A stretch of 64,000 nt of DNA from Pseudomonas sp. WS 5079 (lineage in GTDB: Bacteria; Pseudomonadota; Gammaproteobacteria; Pseudomonadales; Pseudomonadaceae): NCBI RefSeq assembly GCF_012985465.1, contig NZ_JAAQWN010000007.1:124001-188000 (forward strand), given 5' to 3'. Below, in pieces: positions 43,532 through 52,809 of the stretch; the first letter of the stretch is position 1, and every line of letters begins with the position of its first letter. The notes beneath the pieces were generated by a model. That model was given only the letters and a program-made list of their open reading frames with translations, ran no database searches and had not been told where the DNA came from. A program made the position numbers and the translations under genes.

Positions 43532-43549
43532 CTGTCACACGACTGCAAT
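43532..43549 (+). promoter_or_regulatory. Candidate Pho box upstream of phoB
   Basis: CTGTCAC-ACGA-CTGCAAT gives two 7-base PhoB half-sites separated by 4 bases. The second is degenerate (CTGCAAT for CTGTCAT). It lies 53 bases before the phoB start, consistent with autoregulation. Confidence 0.6.
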
Positions 43550-43601
43550 AATTCCGTTATCTAATGCGGCGCAAGACAGTTAAATGACAAGAGGACTTAG
43601 C

Positions 43602-44291
43602 ATGGTTGGCAGGAGCATTCTGATCGTTGACGACGAAGCGCCCATTCGCGAAATGATCGCCGTTGCGTTGGAAATGGCCGGCTATGACTGCCTGGAGGCA
43701 GAGAACTCCCAGCAGGCCCACGCCATTATCGTCGACCGCAAGCCGGACCTGATCCTGCTGGACTGGATGCTGCCCGGCACCTCTGGCATCGAGCTGGCCC
43801 GGCGCCTCAAGCGCGATGAGCTGACCGGGGATATCCCGATCATCATGCTCACCGCCAAGGGCGAAGAGGACAACAAGATCCAGGGCCTGGAAGTGGGCGC
43901 CGATGACTACATCACCAAGCCGTTTTCCCCACGGGAACTCGTTGCACGTCTGAAGGCCGTGCTGCGCCGCGCCGGCCCGACCGATGGCGAGGCGCCGATT
44001 GAAGTCGGCGGCCTGCTGCTGGACCCGATCAGCCACCGCGTGACCATCGACGGCAAGCCTGCCGAAATGGGCCCCACCGAATACCGCCTGTTGCAGTTCT
44101 TCATGACCCACCAGGAACGCGCCTACACCCGTGGGCAATTGCTGGACCAGGTGTGGGGCGGCAATGTGTATGTCGAGGAGCGCACCGTGGACGTGCATAT
44201 CCGCCGTCTGCGCAAAGCCTTGGGCGATGCCTACGAGAATCTGGTACAAACCGTGCGCGGTACCGGCTATCGGTTTTCCACCAAAGGCTGA
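43602..44291 (+). CDS. phoB: Phosphate regulon response regulator PhoB
   Basis: The 229-residue OmpR-family regulator has an N-terminal receiver (acidic pocket D10, D11; phosphoacceptor D54 in LLDWMLPG) and a C-terminal winged helix DNA-binding domain (about 130-225; RRLRKALGDAYENLVQTVRG). It activates phosphate-starvation genes. The start at 43602 follows AGAGGA. It precedes phoR by 45 bases. Confidence 0.97.
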   Translation: MVGRSILIVDDEAPIREMIAVALEMAGYDCLEAENSQQAHAIIVDRKPDLILLDWMLPGTSGIELARRLKRDELTGDIPIIMLTAKGEEDNKIQGLEVGADDYITKPFSPRELVARLKAVLRRAGPTDGEAPIEVGGLLLDPISHRVTIDGKPAEMGPTEYRLLQFFMTHQERAYTRGQLLDQVWGGNVYVEERTVDVHIRRLRKALGDAYENLVQTVRGTGYRFSTKG

Positions 44292-44336
44292 GCCAGCCCT
44301 TCCCAGACTTAACAGCCGACAAGGACGCATGTTCAA

Positions 44337-45659
44337 GTGAACCAAAACTGGCATGGCACCCTGATCCGCCACATGCTCCTGCTGGTCACCGGCTGCCTGT
44401 TGGTCGGCCTGATCAGCGGCTACTACGGCTGGAGCCTGGCCATCGGCCTGGGCCTCTACCTGGGCTGGACCCTCAAGCAATTGCTGCGCCTGCACGAGTG
44501 GCTGCGCCAGCACAAACCCGACGAAGCACCACCCGACGGCTACGGCCTGTGGGGCGAGGTGTTCGACAGCATCTATCACCTGCAACGCCGCGACCAGCGG
44601 GTGCGGGGCCGCCTGCAAGCGGTGATCGACCGGGTCCAGGAGTCGACGGCCGCGCTCAAGGACGCGGTGATCATGCTCGACAGCGACGGCAACCTGGAAT
44701 GGTGGAACCGCGCCGCCGAGACCCTGCTGGGCCTCAAGACGCCCCAGGACAGCGGCCAGCCGGTGACCAACCTGGTACGCCATCCGCGCTTCAAGGAATA
44801 CTTCGAGCAGGATAACTACGAAGAAGCCCTGGAAATCCCGTCGCCCACCAACGATCGGGTGCGCATCCAGCTGTACCTCACGCGCTATGGCAACAATGAA
44901 CACTTGATGCTGGTGCGCGACGTCACCCGCATCCATCAGTTGGAACAGATGCGCAAGGATTTCGTCGCCAACGTCTCCCACGAATTGCGTACGCCGCTGA
45001 CGGTGATCTGTGGCTACCTGGAGACGCTGCTGGACAACGTCGAAGGCGTCAACCCGCGCTGGAACCGTGCCTTGCAGCAGATGCAGCAACAGGGCTCACG
45101 CATGCAGACCCTGCTCAACGACCTGCTGCTGCTGGCCAAGCTGGAAGCCACCGACTACCCCTCGGACAACCACCCCGTGGCCGTACAGAGCCTGCTGCAG
45201 ACCATCAAAAACGATGCCCAGGCCCTGTCCGGCGAGCGCGGCCAGATCATTACCCTGGAAGCCGACCCGTCGGTGCTGCTCAAGGGCAGCGAGGGCGAAT
45301 TGCGCAGTGCTTTTTCCAACCTGGTGTTCAACGCTGTGAAGTACACCCAGGACAAAGGCACGATCCGCATCCACTGGTGGGCCGATCAGCAGGGGGCGCA
45401 CCTGAGCGTGCAGGATTCGGGGATTGGTATCGACAGCAAACACCTGCCACGCCTGACCGAGCGTTTCTACCGCGTCGACTCCAGCCGCAACTCCAACACC
45501 GGCGGTACGGGGCTGGGCTTGGCGATCGTCAAGCACGTGCTGTTGCGCCATCGGGCCCGCCTGGAAATCAGCAGCGTCCTGGGCCACGGCAGCACCTTTA
45601 CCTGCCACTTTGCGCCGACGCAAGTCAGTCGTTCGCAAGCAATCGCGACGAAGGATTAA
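44337..45659 (+). CDS. phoR: Phosphate regulon sensor kinase PhoR
   Basis: The 440-residue protein has two N-terminal membrane segments (about 13-46), a PAS domain (about 95-195; VIMLDSDGNLEWWNRAAETL), the dimerisation/phosphorylation box with H215 (FVANVSHELRTPLT) and a HATPase domain (about 320-430; GTGLGLAIVKHVL). It phosphorylates PhoB under low phosphate. The start is a GTG at 44337 and no better ATG is available. Cotranscribed with phoB. Confidence 0.96.
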   Translation: MNQNWHGTLIRHMLLLVTGCLLVGLISGYYGWSLAIGLGLYLGWTLKQLLRLHEWLRQHKPDEAPPDGYGLWGEVFDSIYHLQRRDQRVRGRLQAVIDRVQESTAALKDAVIMLDSDGNLEWWNRAAETLLGLKTPQDSGQPVTNLVRHPRFKEYFEQDNYEEALEIPSPTNDRVRIQLYLTRYGNNEHLMLVRDVTRIHQLEQMRKDFVANVSHELRTPLTVICGYLETLLDNVEGVNPRWNRALQQMQQQGSRMQTLLNDLLLLAKLEATDYPSDNHPVAVQSLLQTIKNDAQALSGERGQIITLEADPSVLLKGSEGELRSAFSNLVFNAVKYTQDKGTIRIHWWADQQGAHLSVQDSGIGIDSKHLPRLTERFYRVDSSRNSNTGGTGLGLAIVKHVLLRHRARLEISSVLGHGSTFTCHFAPTQVSRSQAIATKD

Positions 45660-45683
45660 TCTGAAAATAACCCCCACCCTCCT

Positions 45684-45768
45684 GTGGGAGCTGGCTTGCC
45701 TGCGATAGCATCACCTCGGTGCATCTGTAAGACCTAGGCGCCTGCATCGCAGGCAAGCCAGCTCCCAC
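45684..45768. repeat. REPIN, GCTGGC version
   Basis: GTGGGAGCTGGCTTGCCTGCGAT is paired with TGCATCGCAGGCAAGCCAGCTCCCAC. It follows phoR. Confidence 0.94.
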
Positions 45769-45918
45769 ATAAGCCCAATGCAGCAGGCATTCACGGATCC
45801 ACCCGGCAGCCGCCACTAGGCAAGCGCCCCTTCAGCCGCTACATTGCCTGACTTGTGCCCGCCCTTGAGGCACAGCCATCACCCCTTTTTGAATACACGG
45901 AACCCGCAAAACCCCATC

Positions 45919-47259
45919 ATGGACCCTTCCCCTGGTATCACCCTCGCGACACTCTTCGCCGATTTCGGCATGATTCTTTTTGCACTGATCCTGGTACTGC
46001 TCAACGGTTTCTTCGTTGCGGCGGAATTTGCCATGGTCAAACTGCGCTCCACCCGGGTCGAGGCCATCGCCCACACCAACGGCTGGCGCGGGCAGATCCT
46101 GCGCACCGTACACAGCCAGCTCGACGCGTATCTGTCGGCCTGTCAGTTGGGTATCACCCTCGCCTCCCTGGGCTTGGGCTGGGTCGGTGAGCCGGCTTTT
46201 GCGCACATCCTGGAGCCGTTGCTGGGGGCCATGGGCGTCGAGTCGCCTGAAGTCATCAAGGGCGTGTCGTTCTTCGCCGCCTTCTTCGTGATTTCCTACC
46301 TGCACATCGTGGTCGGTGAGCTGGCGCCCAAGTCCTGGGCCATTCGCAAGCCCGAGCTGCTGTCGCTGTGGACGGCGGTGCCGTTGTACCTGTTCTACTG
46401 GGCGATGTACCCGGCAATCTACCTGCTCAACGCCAGCGCCAACGCGATCCTGCGCATCGCCGGCCAGGGCGAGCCCGGCCCCCATCACGAGCACCATTAC
46501 AGCCGCGAAGAACTCAAGCTGATCCTGCACTCCAGCCGTGGCCAGGACCCAAGCGACCAAGGCATGCGCGTGCTGGCCTCGGCCGTGGAAATGGGCGAGC
46601 TGGAAGTAGTGGACTGGGCCAACTCGCGGGAAGACCTGGTGACCCTGGACTTCAACGCGCCGCTCAAAGAAATCCTCGCGCTGTTCCGCCGCCACAAATT
46701 CAGTCGCTACCCGGTGTACGACCCGGTGCGTGGTGAATTTGTCGGCCTGCTGCACATCAAGGATCTGCTGCTGGAACTGGCGGCCCTGGATCATATTCCC
46801 GAGTCGTTCAACCTGGCCGAGCTGACCCGCCCGCTGGAGCGCGTGTCGCGGCACATGCCGCTGTCGCAATTGCTCGAACAGTTCCGCAAGGGCGGCGCGC
46901 ACTTTGCCCTGGTAGAGGAAGCCGACGGCAACATCATCGGCTACCTGACCATGGAAGACGTGCTGGAAGTGCTGGTGGGCGATATCCAGGACGAACACCG
47001 CAAGGCCGAGCGCGGCATCCTCGCCTACCAGCCGGGCAAACTGCTGGTGCGTGGTGACACGCCGCTGTTCAAGATCGAGCGCCTGCTGGGCATCGACCTG
47101 GACCACATCGAGGCCGAAACCCTCGCTGGCTTGATCTACGACACCCTCAACCGGGTGCCGGAAGAGGAAGAAGTGCTGGAAGTGGAAGGCCTGCGGATCA
47201 TCATCAAGAAGATGAAAGGCCCGAAAATCGTGCTGGCCAAGGTCCTGATGCTCGACTAG
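45919..47259 (+). CDS. CNNM/CBS-pair membrane protein (CorC/HlyC family hemolysin-like)
   Basis: The protein has 446 residues. A DUF21/CNNM membrane domain (about 1-190; LNGFFVAAEFAMVKLRSTRV) is followed by two CBS domains (about 205-330) and a CorC_HlyC tail. CNNM-type proteins are linked to magnesium or cobalt efflux; the name hemolysin is historical. The start at 45919 (MDPSPGITLATL) is chosen as the onset of the domain, although its ribosome site is weak. Confidence 0.92.
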   Translation: MDPSPGITLATLFADFGMILFALILVLLNGFFVAAEFAMVKLRSTRVEAIAHTNGWRGQILRTVHSQLDAYLSACQLGITLASLGLGWVGEPAFAHILEPLLGAMGVESPEVIKGVSFFAAFFVISYLHIVVGELAPKSWAIRKPELLSLWTAVPLYLFYWAMYPAIYLLNASANAILRIAGQGEPGPHHEHHYSREELKLILHSSRGQDPSDQGMRVLASAVEMGELEVVDWANSREDLVTLDFNAPLKEILALFRRHKFSRYPVYDPVRGEFVGLLHIKDLLLELAALDHIPESFNLAELTRPLERVSRHMPLSQLLEQFRKGGAHFALVEEADGNIIGYLTMEDVLEVLVGDIQDEHRKAERGILAYQPGKLLVRGDTPLFKIERLLGIDLDHIEAETLAGLIYDTLNRVPEEEEVLEVEGLRIIIKKMKGPKIVLAKVLMLD

Positions 47260-47271
47260 GGCACACCCCCT

Positions 47272-47369
47272 GTAGGAGCGAGCTTGCTCGCGAAGGACGT
47301 TAACGATAACGCTGGGATCCTGACACCCGGCAGCGCCCTCAGGTTTTTCGCGAGCAAGCTCGCTCCTAC
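47272..47369. repeat. REPIN, GCGAGC version
   Basis: GTAGGAGCGAGCTTGCTCGCGAA is paired with TTCGCGAGCAAGCTCGCTCCTAC, and the inner segment is about 50 bp. It lies between the convergent CNNM and M23 genes. Confidence 0.94.
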
Positions 47370-47376
47370 AAAAGCC

Positions 47377-48057
47377 TTACCGCGTGCCCGACGCAAAGTT
47401 GGGCAGGGCCTGTACCGGCTGCGTGAACTCATACGGAATCGACACCCACCCCGCCCCCGTATCGCGCTGCACCACAAAATGCAGGTGTGGCCCGCTGCTG
47501 TTACCGGTATTGCCCGACTGCCCCAGCGGGCTGCCCACCCCCACGTGCTGCCCATCCCTGACGCTGACCGACCCTCGCTTGAGGTGCAGATAAACACCCT
47601 GGGTGCCGTCATCGTGCAACACCCGCACGAAGTTGCCCGACGGGTCACTGCCGCGCCCGGATTGGTTGTTCTCGGTCTTCACCACCAAGCCGGCCCGCGC
47701 AGCGATGATCGGCGTGCCCTCGGGCATGGCGATATCCATGGCGTAGCGACTCTTGACGTCAGAATGACTGAATGTGCCGCCAGGCCCCTGGGTCAGGCGG
47801 AAAGGCCCGCCACGCCAGGGCAAGGGGTAGCGCTGGAACTGCGCCGGCCGCAAGTTACGCCGCGGCTGGGGATCAAGCACCTGGCGCTTCACCGGCACCA
47901 CCCGCCGTTCCTGGAACACAAACGCCTGGGCGCCGGGGGTCTTCTGCTCGCTGAAAAACACCACGCCACGGGCATCGGTGGAACGATAGAGGGTCGTGGC
48001 CAGGGTCGATGAAGCGACCGCGCACAGGCCACAAAACAACATAAAACGCACAAGCAT
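47377..48057 (-). CDS. M23 family metallopeptidase with DUF4124-like N-terminus
   Basis: The protein has 226 residues. Signal peptide, a DUF4124-like region (YRSTDARGVVFFSEQ), and a peptidase M23 domain (about 85-215). The metal-binding residues are in SHSDVKSRYAMDIAMPEG and GPHLHF. It is a periplasmic cell-wall endopeptidase candidate, and its catalytic set looks complete. An alternative start (48042) is possible. Confidence 0.85.
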   Translation of the reverse strand: MLVRFMLFCGLCAVASSTLATTLYRSTDARGVVFFSEQKTPGAQAFVFQERRVVPVKRQVLDPQPRRNLRPAQFQRYPLPWRGGPFRLTQGPGGTFSHSDVKSRYAMDIAMPEGTPIIAARAGLVVKTENNQSGRGSDPSGNFVRVLHDDGTQGVYLHLKRGSVSVRDGQHVGVGSPLGQSGNTGNSSGPHLHFVVQRDTGAGWVSIPYEFTQPVQALPNFASGTR

Positions 48058-48133
48058 CGGATAAACCTGCCGGGTATGACTGAACGGCAGGCTAGCAAGG
48101 GTTCATGACACTGTTGTGTGGACCGACGCCCCT

Positions 48134-48207
48134 GTAGGAGCCGGCTTGCCGGCGATAGCGGTTTATCTGTCACCGCGCCACGCCATCGCTGGCAAGCCAG
48201 CATCTAC
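48134..48207. repeat. REPIN, GCCGGC/GCTGGC mixed version
   Basis: GTAGGAGCCGGCTTGCCGGCGAT is paired with CATCGCTGGCAAGCCAGCATCTAC. The right arm carries changes in the outer segment. Confidence 0.9.
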
Positions 48208-48225
48208 AGGGATCAGGGGTTTGGT

Positions 48226-49125
48226 TCAGGCACCCGGCACAAAATGCTTCTGCGCGGTGCCCCGGGCAATCAGCCGGGAGATGTAGTCGAGCTTCTGCGC
48301 GTCCTGGTCGATAAAGCGGAAGGTCAGTTGCAGCCAGTCGCTGTCGGGGCGTGGTTCGTAGGCGACGATGGCGTGCAGGTAGCCGTTGAGGCGGGCGGTT
48401 TCGGCGTTCTCGCCTTGTTCAAGGTCAAGCACAGCACTTTCCAGCACTTGCGGCAGGACGTCGCCACGGCGCACCACCAGCAGCGCCTCCTTGATGCTCA
48501 GGCCCTTGATCACACATTGCTGGGTGCCACTGGACAGGCGCAATTGGCCCTGGCCGCGACCGCTGGCGGCCGAGGGGGCGGCGGTGGACTGAACGGGCGG
48601 GCTGTTGAGCAGGCCTTTGCTCGGCGCGGCCACCGGGGCGGGCTTGACCGCTTCGGGCTTGCCACCGGTCAGGGCACTGAGGGAGTCGTTGCCGAAAGCC
48701 GAGTTCATCTTGGTCGGCGCACTGGCCAGCAAGGCGTCGAGGCGACCGATCTTATTCAGGGCCTGCTTGACCTTGTTCAGCAACTGTTCGTTGGTGAACG
48801 GCTTGCTGACATAGCCGGAGACGCCGGCCTGGATGGCCTGGACCACGTTTTCCTTGTCGCCACGGCTGGTGACCATGACAAACGGCATGGACTTGAGCTG
48901 TGGCTGCTCACGGCACCAGGTCAACAGTTCCAGGCCAGACATTTCCGGCATTTCCCAGTCGCACAGCACCATGTCGAAGGTTTCGCGCATCAGGATGGCC
49001 TGGGCCTTTTTGCCGTTCACCGCATCTTCAATCTTGATACCGGGGAAGTAGTTACGCAGGCACTTCTTCACCAGGTCGCGAATAAACGAGGCGTCATCCA
49101 CCACCAATACACTGACTTTACTCAT
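48226..49125 (-). CDS. Response regulator with C-terminal PilZ-like domain
   Basis: The protein has 299 residues. An N-terminal receiver (D10, D11, phosphoacceptor D56 in VLCDWEMPEMSG, lysine in VSKPF) is followed by an Ala/Pro linker (about 135-190) and a C-terminal domain (GQLRLSSGTQQCVIKGLSIKEAL) like a PilZ fold. The RxxxR motif that contacts cyclic di-GMP is not evident. It is a cheY-like orphan regulator next to phoU, similar to PA5364. The partner kinase is unknown. Confidence 0.8.
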   Translation of the reverse strand: MSKVSVLVVDDASFIRDLVKKCLRNYFPGIKIEDAVNGKKAQAILMRETFDMVLCDWEMPEMSGLELLTWCREQPQLKSMPFVMVTSRGDKENVVQAIQAGVSGYVSKPFTNEQLLNKVKQALNKIGRLDALLASAPTKMNSAFGNDSLSALTGGKPEAVKPAPVAAPSKGLLNSPPVQSTAAPSAASGRGQGQLRLSSGTQQCVIKGLSIKEALLVVRRGDVLPQVLESAVLDLEQGENAETARLNGYLHAIVAYEPRPDSDWLQLTFRFIDQDAQKLDYISRLIARGTAQKHFVPGA

Positions 49126-49251
49126 CGACCCTTCATCCTCTCAAAACCCCGGCAAGCAAAACGCTTAACTGATGGCATTTTGCCAAAAACTCGTCAGTCA
49201 CGCCGGGACTTTATGGCTGCCCGCAGCGCAAAACTCATACGCCACAAACGC

Positions 49252-49278
49252 AAACGCCCGACCAGAGGCCGGGCGTTT
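49252..49278 (-). terminator. Terminator after phoU
   Basis: AAACGCCCG and CGGGCGTTT form the stem around ACCAGAGGC. The following T-run on the minus strand is weak. Confidence 0.65.
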
Positions 49279-49293
49279 ATTTCTCGGGCAATC

Positions 49294-50055
49294 TTACTTA
49301 TCGTCAGATTCGGCCGGAACATTAGGGATTTGATCGGCCGTGCCTTCAACTTCGGCTTTCATGCGCTTGAGGCCCATATGCCGCACGTCGGTGCCGCGCA
49401 CCAGGTAAATGACCAATTCCGAGATATTGCGCGCGTGGTCGCCGATCCGCTCCAGGGAGCGCAGCACCCAGATGATGCTCAATACCCGCGAGATGGAGCG
49501 CGGATCTTCCATCATGTAGGTCGCCAGCTCACGCAGGGCGGTCTTGTACTCGCGGTCGATGATCTTGTCGTACTGGGCCACCGACAACGCCAGGTCGGCG
49601 TCAAAGCGGGCAAACGCATCCAGCGCATCACGCACCATGTTGCGCACCTGGTCGCCGATGTGACGCACTTCGACGTAACCGCGCGGCGCTTCGCCTTCTT
49701 CGCACAACTGGATGGCGCGACGGGCGATCTTGGTGGCTTCATCGCCGATGCGCTCCAGATCGATCACCGACTTGGAAATGCTGATGATCAACCGCAGGTC
49801 GGAGGCCGCCGGCTGGCGACGAGCGAGGATGCGCAGGCATTCCTCGTCGATGTTGCGCTCCATCTGGTTGATCTGGTCGTCGATCTCGCGCACTTGCTGG
49901 GCCAGGCCCGAGTCGGCCTCGATCAGCGCGGTCACCGCGTCGTTGACTTGCTTCTCCACCAGCCCGCCCATGGCCAGGAGGTGGCTGCGCACTTCCTCAA
50001 GCTCGGCGTTGAACTGCGCGGAGATGTGGTGGGTAAGGCCTTCTTTGCTAATCAT
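49294..50055 (-). CDS. phoU: Phosphate-specific transport regulator PhoU
   Basis: The 253-residue protein is a two-repeat three-helix bundle with the conserved metal-binding acidic motifs (VIDLERIGDEATKIARRA and SLERIGDHARNISE). It negatively links the Pst transporter to PhoR and the Pho response. It lies 70 bases after pstB in the pst operon. Confidence 0.96.
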   Translation of the reverse strand: MISKEGLTHHISAQFNAELEEVRSHLLAMGGLVEKQVNDAVTALIEADSGLAQQVREIDDQINQMERNIDEECLRILARRQPAASDLRLIISISKSVIDLERIGDEATKIARRAIQLCEEGEAPRGYVEVRHIGDQVRNMVRDALDAFARFDADLALSVAQYDKIIDREYKTALRELATYMMEDPRSISRVLSIIWVLRSLERIGDHARNISELVIYLVRGTDVRHMGLKRMKAEVEGTADQIPNVPAESDDK

Positions 50056-50125
50056 GTTGGCGTCCTTGGAGCGTCCGGTAAGGTGCGGAGAACCGCAGCG
50101 TCAGTGCAATAAAAACCACAGCTTC

Positions 50126-50959
50126 CTAGCCGTAGCGACCGGTGATGTAGTCTTCGGTCTGCTTCTTCGCCGGATTGGTGAACAGGGTGTCGGTATCGCC
50201 GAACTCCACCAGTTTGCCCATGTACATGAACGCGGTGTAGTCGGAAACCCGCGCCGCCTGTTGCATGTTGTGGGTCACGATGACGATGGTGAACTTGGAC
50301 TTGAGCTCGTAGATCAGCTCTTCGACTTTCAGCGTCGAGATCGGGTCGAGTGCCGAGCACGGTTCGTCGAGCAGCAGCACTTCCGGCTCCACGGCGATGG
50401 TCCGGGCAATCACCAGACGCTGCTGCTGGCCGCCGGACAGGCCGAGGGCCGATTCGTGCAGGCGGTCCTTGACCTCGTCCCACAGCGCCGCGCCCTTGAG
50501 GGCCCATTCCACCGCTTCGTCAAGGATGCGCTTCTTGTTGATGCCCTGGATCCGCAGGCCATAGACCACGTTTTCGTAGATGGTCTTGGGGAACGGGTTA
50601 GGCTTCTGGAACACCATGCCCACCCGGCGACGCAGCTCGGCCACGTCTTCGCCCTTGCGGTAGATGTTGCTGCCGTAGAGGTTGATCGCGCCTTCCACAC
50701 GGCAACCGTCCACCAGGTCGTTCATGCGGTTGAAGGTGCGCAACAGCGTGGACTTGCCGCAGCCCGACGGGCCGATAAAGGCGGTCACGCGCTGCTTGGG
50801 GATGTTCATGCTGACGTCGAACAGGGCCTGCTTCTCACCGTAGTACAGGCTCAGGCCCGGGACTTCGATGGCCACGGTTTCTTCGGCCAGGCTCAGGCTC
50901 TGCTTGTCGCGACCCAGGGCTGACATGTTGATGCCGTGGGAATGGGTTTCATGTTGCAT
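50126..50959 (-). CDS. pstB: Phosphate ABC transporter ATP-binding protein
   Basis: The 277-residue ATPase has Walker A GPSGCGKST, signature LSGGQQQRLV and Walker B VLLLDEPCSALD. It powers phosphate import with PstA and PstC. A 164-base gap containing a REPIN separates it from pstA, unusual for an operon. The start at 50959 is one option; MSALGRDKQ is a shorter one. Confidence 0.96.
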   Translation of the reverse strand: MQHETHSHGINMSALGRDKQSLSLAEETVAIEVPGLSLYYGEKQALFDVSMNIPKQRVTAFIGPSGCGKSTLLRTFNRMNDLVDGCRVEGAINLYGSNIYRKGEDVAELRRRVGMVFQKPNPFPKTIYENVVYGLRIQGINKKRILDEAVEWALKGAALWDEVKDRLHESALGLSGGQQQRLVIARTIAVEPEVLLLDEPCSALDPISTLKVEELIYELKSKFTIVIVTHNMQQAARVSDYTAFMYMGKLVEFGDTDTLFTNPAKKQTEDYITGRYG

Positions 50960-51027
50960 GGGATGCTCCCTGTGCTACCAATTCGTTTCGTTGAACCGCC
51001 GGAGCGGCTTACTCAAATTCTGTGTCT

Positions 51028-51112
51028 GTGGGAGCTGGCTTGCCTGCGATGGCATCACTGCGGTCTTACTGATACACCGCGTCGTCTGCATCGCAGGCAA
51101 GCCAGCTCCCAC
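51028..51112. repeat. REPIN, GCTGGC version, inside the pst operon
   Basis: GTGGGAGCTGGCTTGCCTGCGATGG is paired with TGCATCGCAGGCAAGCCAGCTCCCAC. It lies between pstA (ends 51124) and pstB (starts 50959), on the operon's transcript. Confidence 0.94.
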
Positions 51113-51123
51113 ATTGGACCGTG

Positions 51124-52794
51124 TCAGCTATCCAGTGCCTTGTACTTTTCGCGCAGGTGGTTACGAATCCATACCGCCGACAGGTTCAGCGTGGCGATCA
51201 CCAGCACCAGCAGGAACGCGGTGGCGTACACCAGCGGACGTGCGGCCTCGACGTTGGGGCTCTGGAAGCCGACGTCGTAGATATGGAAGCCCAGGTGCAT
51301 GATCTTCTGGTCCAGGTGCAGGTACGGGTAGTTGCCGTCCAGCGGCAGCGATGGCGCCAGCTTGACCACACCCACCAGCATCAGCGGTGCTACTTCACCC
51401 GCAGCGCGGGCCACCGCGAGGATCATGCCGGTCATCATCGCCGGGCTGGCCATGGGCAGGACAATTTTCCACAGGGTTTCGGCCTTGGTCGCACCCAGTG
51501 CCAGGGAACCTTCACGCACCGTGCGTGGGATTCGCGCCAGGCCTTCTTCGGTGGCCACGATCACCACCGGCACCGCCAGCAGCGCCAGGGTCAACGAGGC
51601 CCACAACAGGCCCGGCGTACCGAAGGTCGGCGCCGGCAGGGCTTCGGGGAAGAACAGGCGGTCCACCGAACCACCCAGCACGTACACAAAGAAGCCCAGG
51701 CCGAATACGCCGTAGACAATCGCCGGGACGCCCGCCAGGTTGTTCACCGCGATACGGATAATGCGGGTCAAGGTGTTCTGCTTGGCGTATTCACGCAGGT
51801 AGACCGCCGCCAGCACGCCGAACGGAGTCACGATCATCGCCATGATCAGGGTCATCATCACGGTGCCGAAGATCGCCGGGAAGATCCCGCCTTCGGTGTT
51901 GGCTTCCCGCGGGTCATCGCTGAGGAATTCCCAGACCTTGCTGACATAGAAACCCATCTTGGTCAGGGTACCCATGGCGTTCGGCTGGTAGGCATGCACC
52001 ACATGGCCGATGTTGATTTCCAGCTCTTTGCCGTTGGCGTCACGGGCCGTGAGGCTGTCGCGGTTGAACTGGGCGTGCAGGTCGGTCAGGCGCGCCTCGA
52101 CGGCCTGGTAACGCGCATTCAGCTCGGCGCGGTCGGCATCCATGTCAGCCTGGGCGGCAGCGTCGAGCTTGCCGCTGAGTTCCAGTTTGCGACCGTGCAG
52201 GCGGATTCGCTCCAGGCCGGCGTTGATCGCACCAATGTCGCTCTTCTCAAGGGTCTTGAGATCGGCGGCCAACCTGTTCACCCGCTCAACCCGCGCCTGC
52301 AGCTCAGGCCACGCCGCCTCGCCTTCGGCGATGACTTTGCCATCCTGCTTGACGTTGACCAGGGTGCCGTAGAAGTTGCCCCACTCACGACGCTCGATGG
52401 CCATCAACTCGACAGGCGTGGTCTGGTTGGTCAGCCACTCGCCGACGATCCAGGTGAAGTCATTGCCGTTCAAGTCCCGGTTGCCGACCTTGATCAGCTC
52501 GCGGGTCATGAACTCCGGACCTTCGTCCGGCACCGGCAGACCAGCGCTTTTCAGGCGCTCGCGCGGCACTTGTTCTTTCTGTACCACTTCGCCGATGACG
52601 ATGTGGTTGGCCTGGCCCGGCACGTTGTAGTTGGCCTGGATCAGGTCGGCCGGCCAGAAGTGACCCAAGCCGCGTACGGCGATCACAGCCAGCAAACCAA
52701 TGGTCATGATGACCGCGATGGCCACCGCGCCACCGCTGATCCAGACGCCAGGGGCGCCGCTCTTGAACCATCCATTCAGGGAGTTCTGTTTCAC
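51124..52794 (-). CDS. pstA: Phosphate ABC transporter permease PstA
   Basis: The 556-residue permease has an N-terminal segment, a long periplasmic insert (about 50-250, DUF3333-like) not found in E. coli PstA, and the C-terminal BPD_transp_1 core with six membrane segments, including the EAA-like ARIPRTVREGSLALGATKAE. It lies 15 bases downstream of pstC. Length is typical of the Pseudomonas form. Confidence 0.95.
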   Translation of the reverse strand: MKQNSLNGWFKSGAPGVWISGGAVAIAVIMTIGLLAVIAVRGLGHFWPADLIQANYNVPGQANHIVIGEVVQKEQVPRERLKSAGLPVPDEGPEFMTRELIKVGNRDLNGNDFTWIVGEWLTNQTTPVELMAIERREWGNFYGTLVNVKQDGKVIAEGEAAWPELQARVERVNRLAADLKTLEKSDIGAINAGLERIRLHGRKLELSGKLDAAAQADMDADRAELNARYQAVEARLTDLHAQFNRDSLTARDANGKELEINIGHVVHAYQPNAMGTLTKMGFYVSKVWEFLSDDPREANTEGGIFPAIFGTVMMTLIMAMIVTPFGVLAAVYLREYAKQNTLTRIIRIAVNNLAGVPAIVYGVFGLGFFVYVLGGSVDRLFFPEALPAPTFGTPGLLWASLTLALLAVPVVIVATEEGLARIPRTVREGSLALGATKAETLWKIVLPMASPAMMTGMILAVARAAGEVAPLMLVGVVKLAPSLPLDGNYPYLHLDQKIMHLGFHIYDVGFQSPNVEAARPLVYATAFLLVLVIATLNLSAVWIRNHLREKYKALDS

Positions 52795-52809
52795 AGACTT
52801 CTACCTTTC

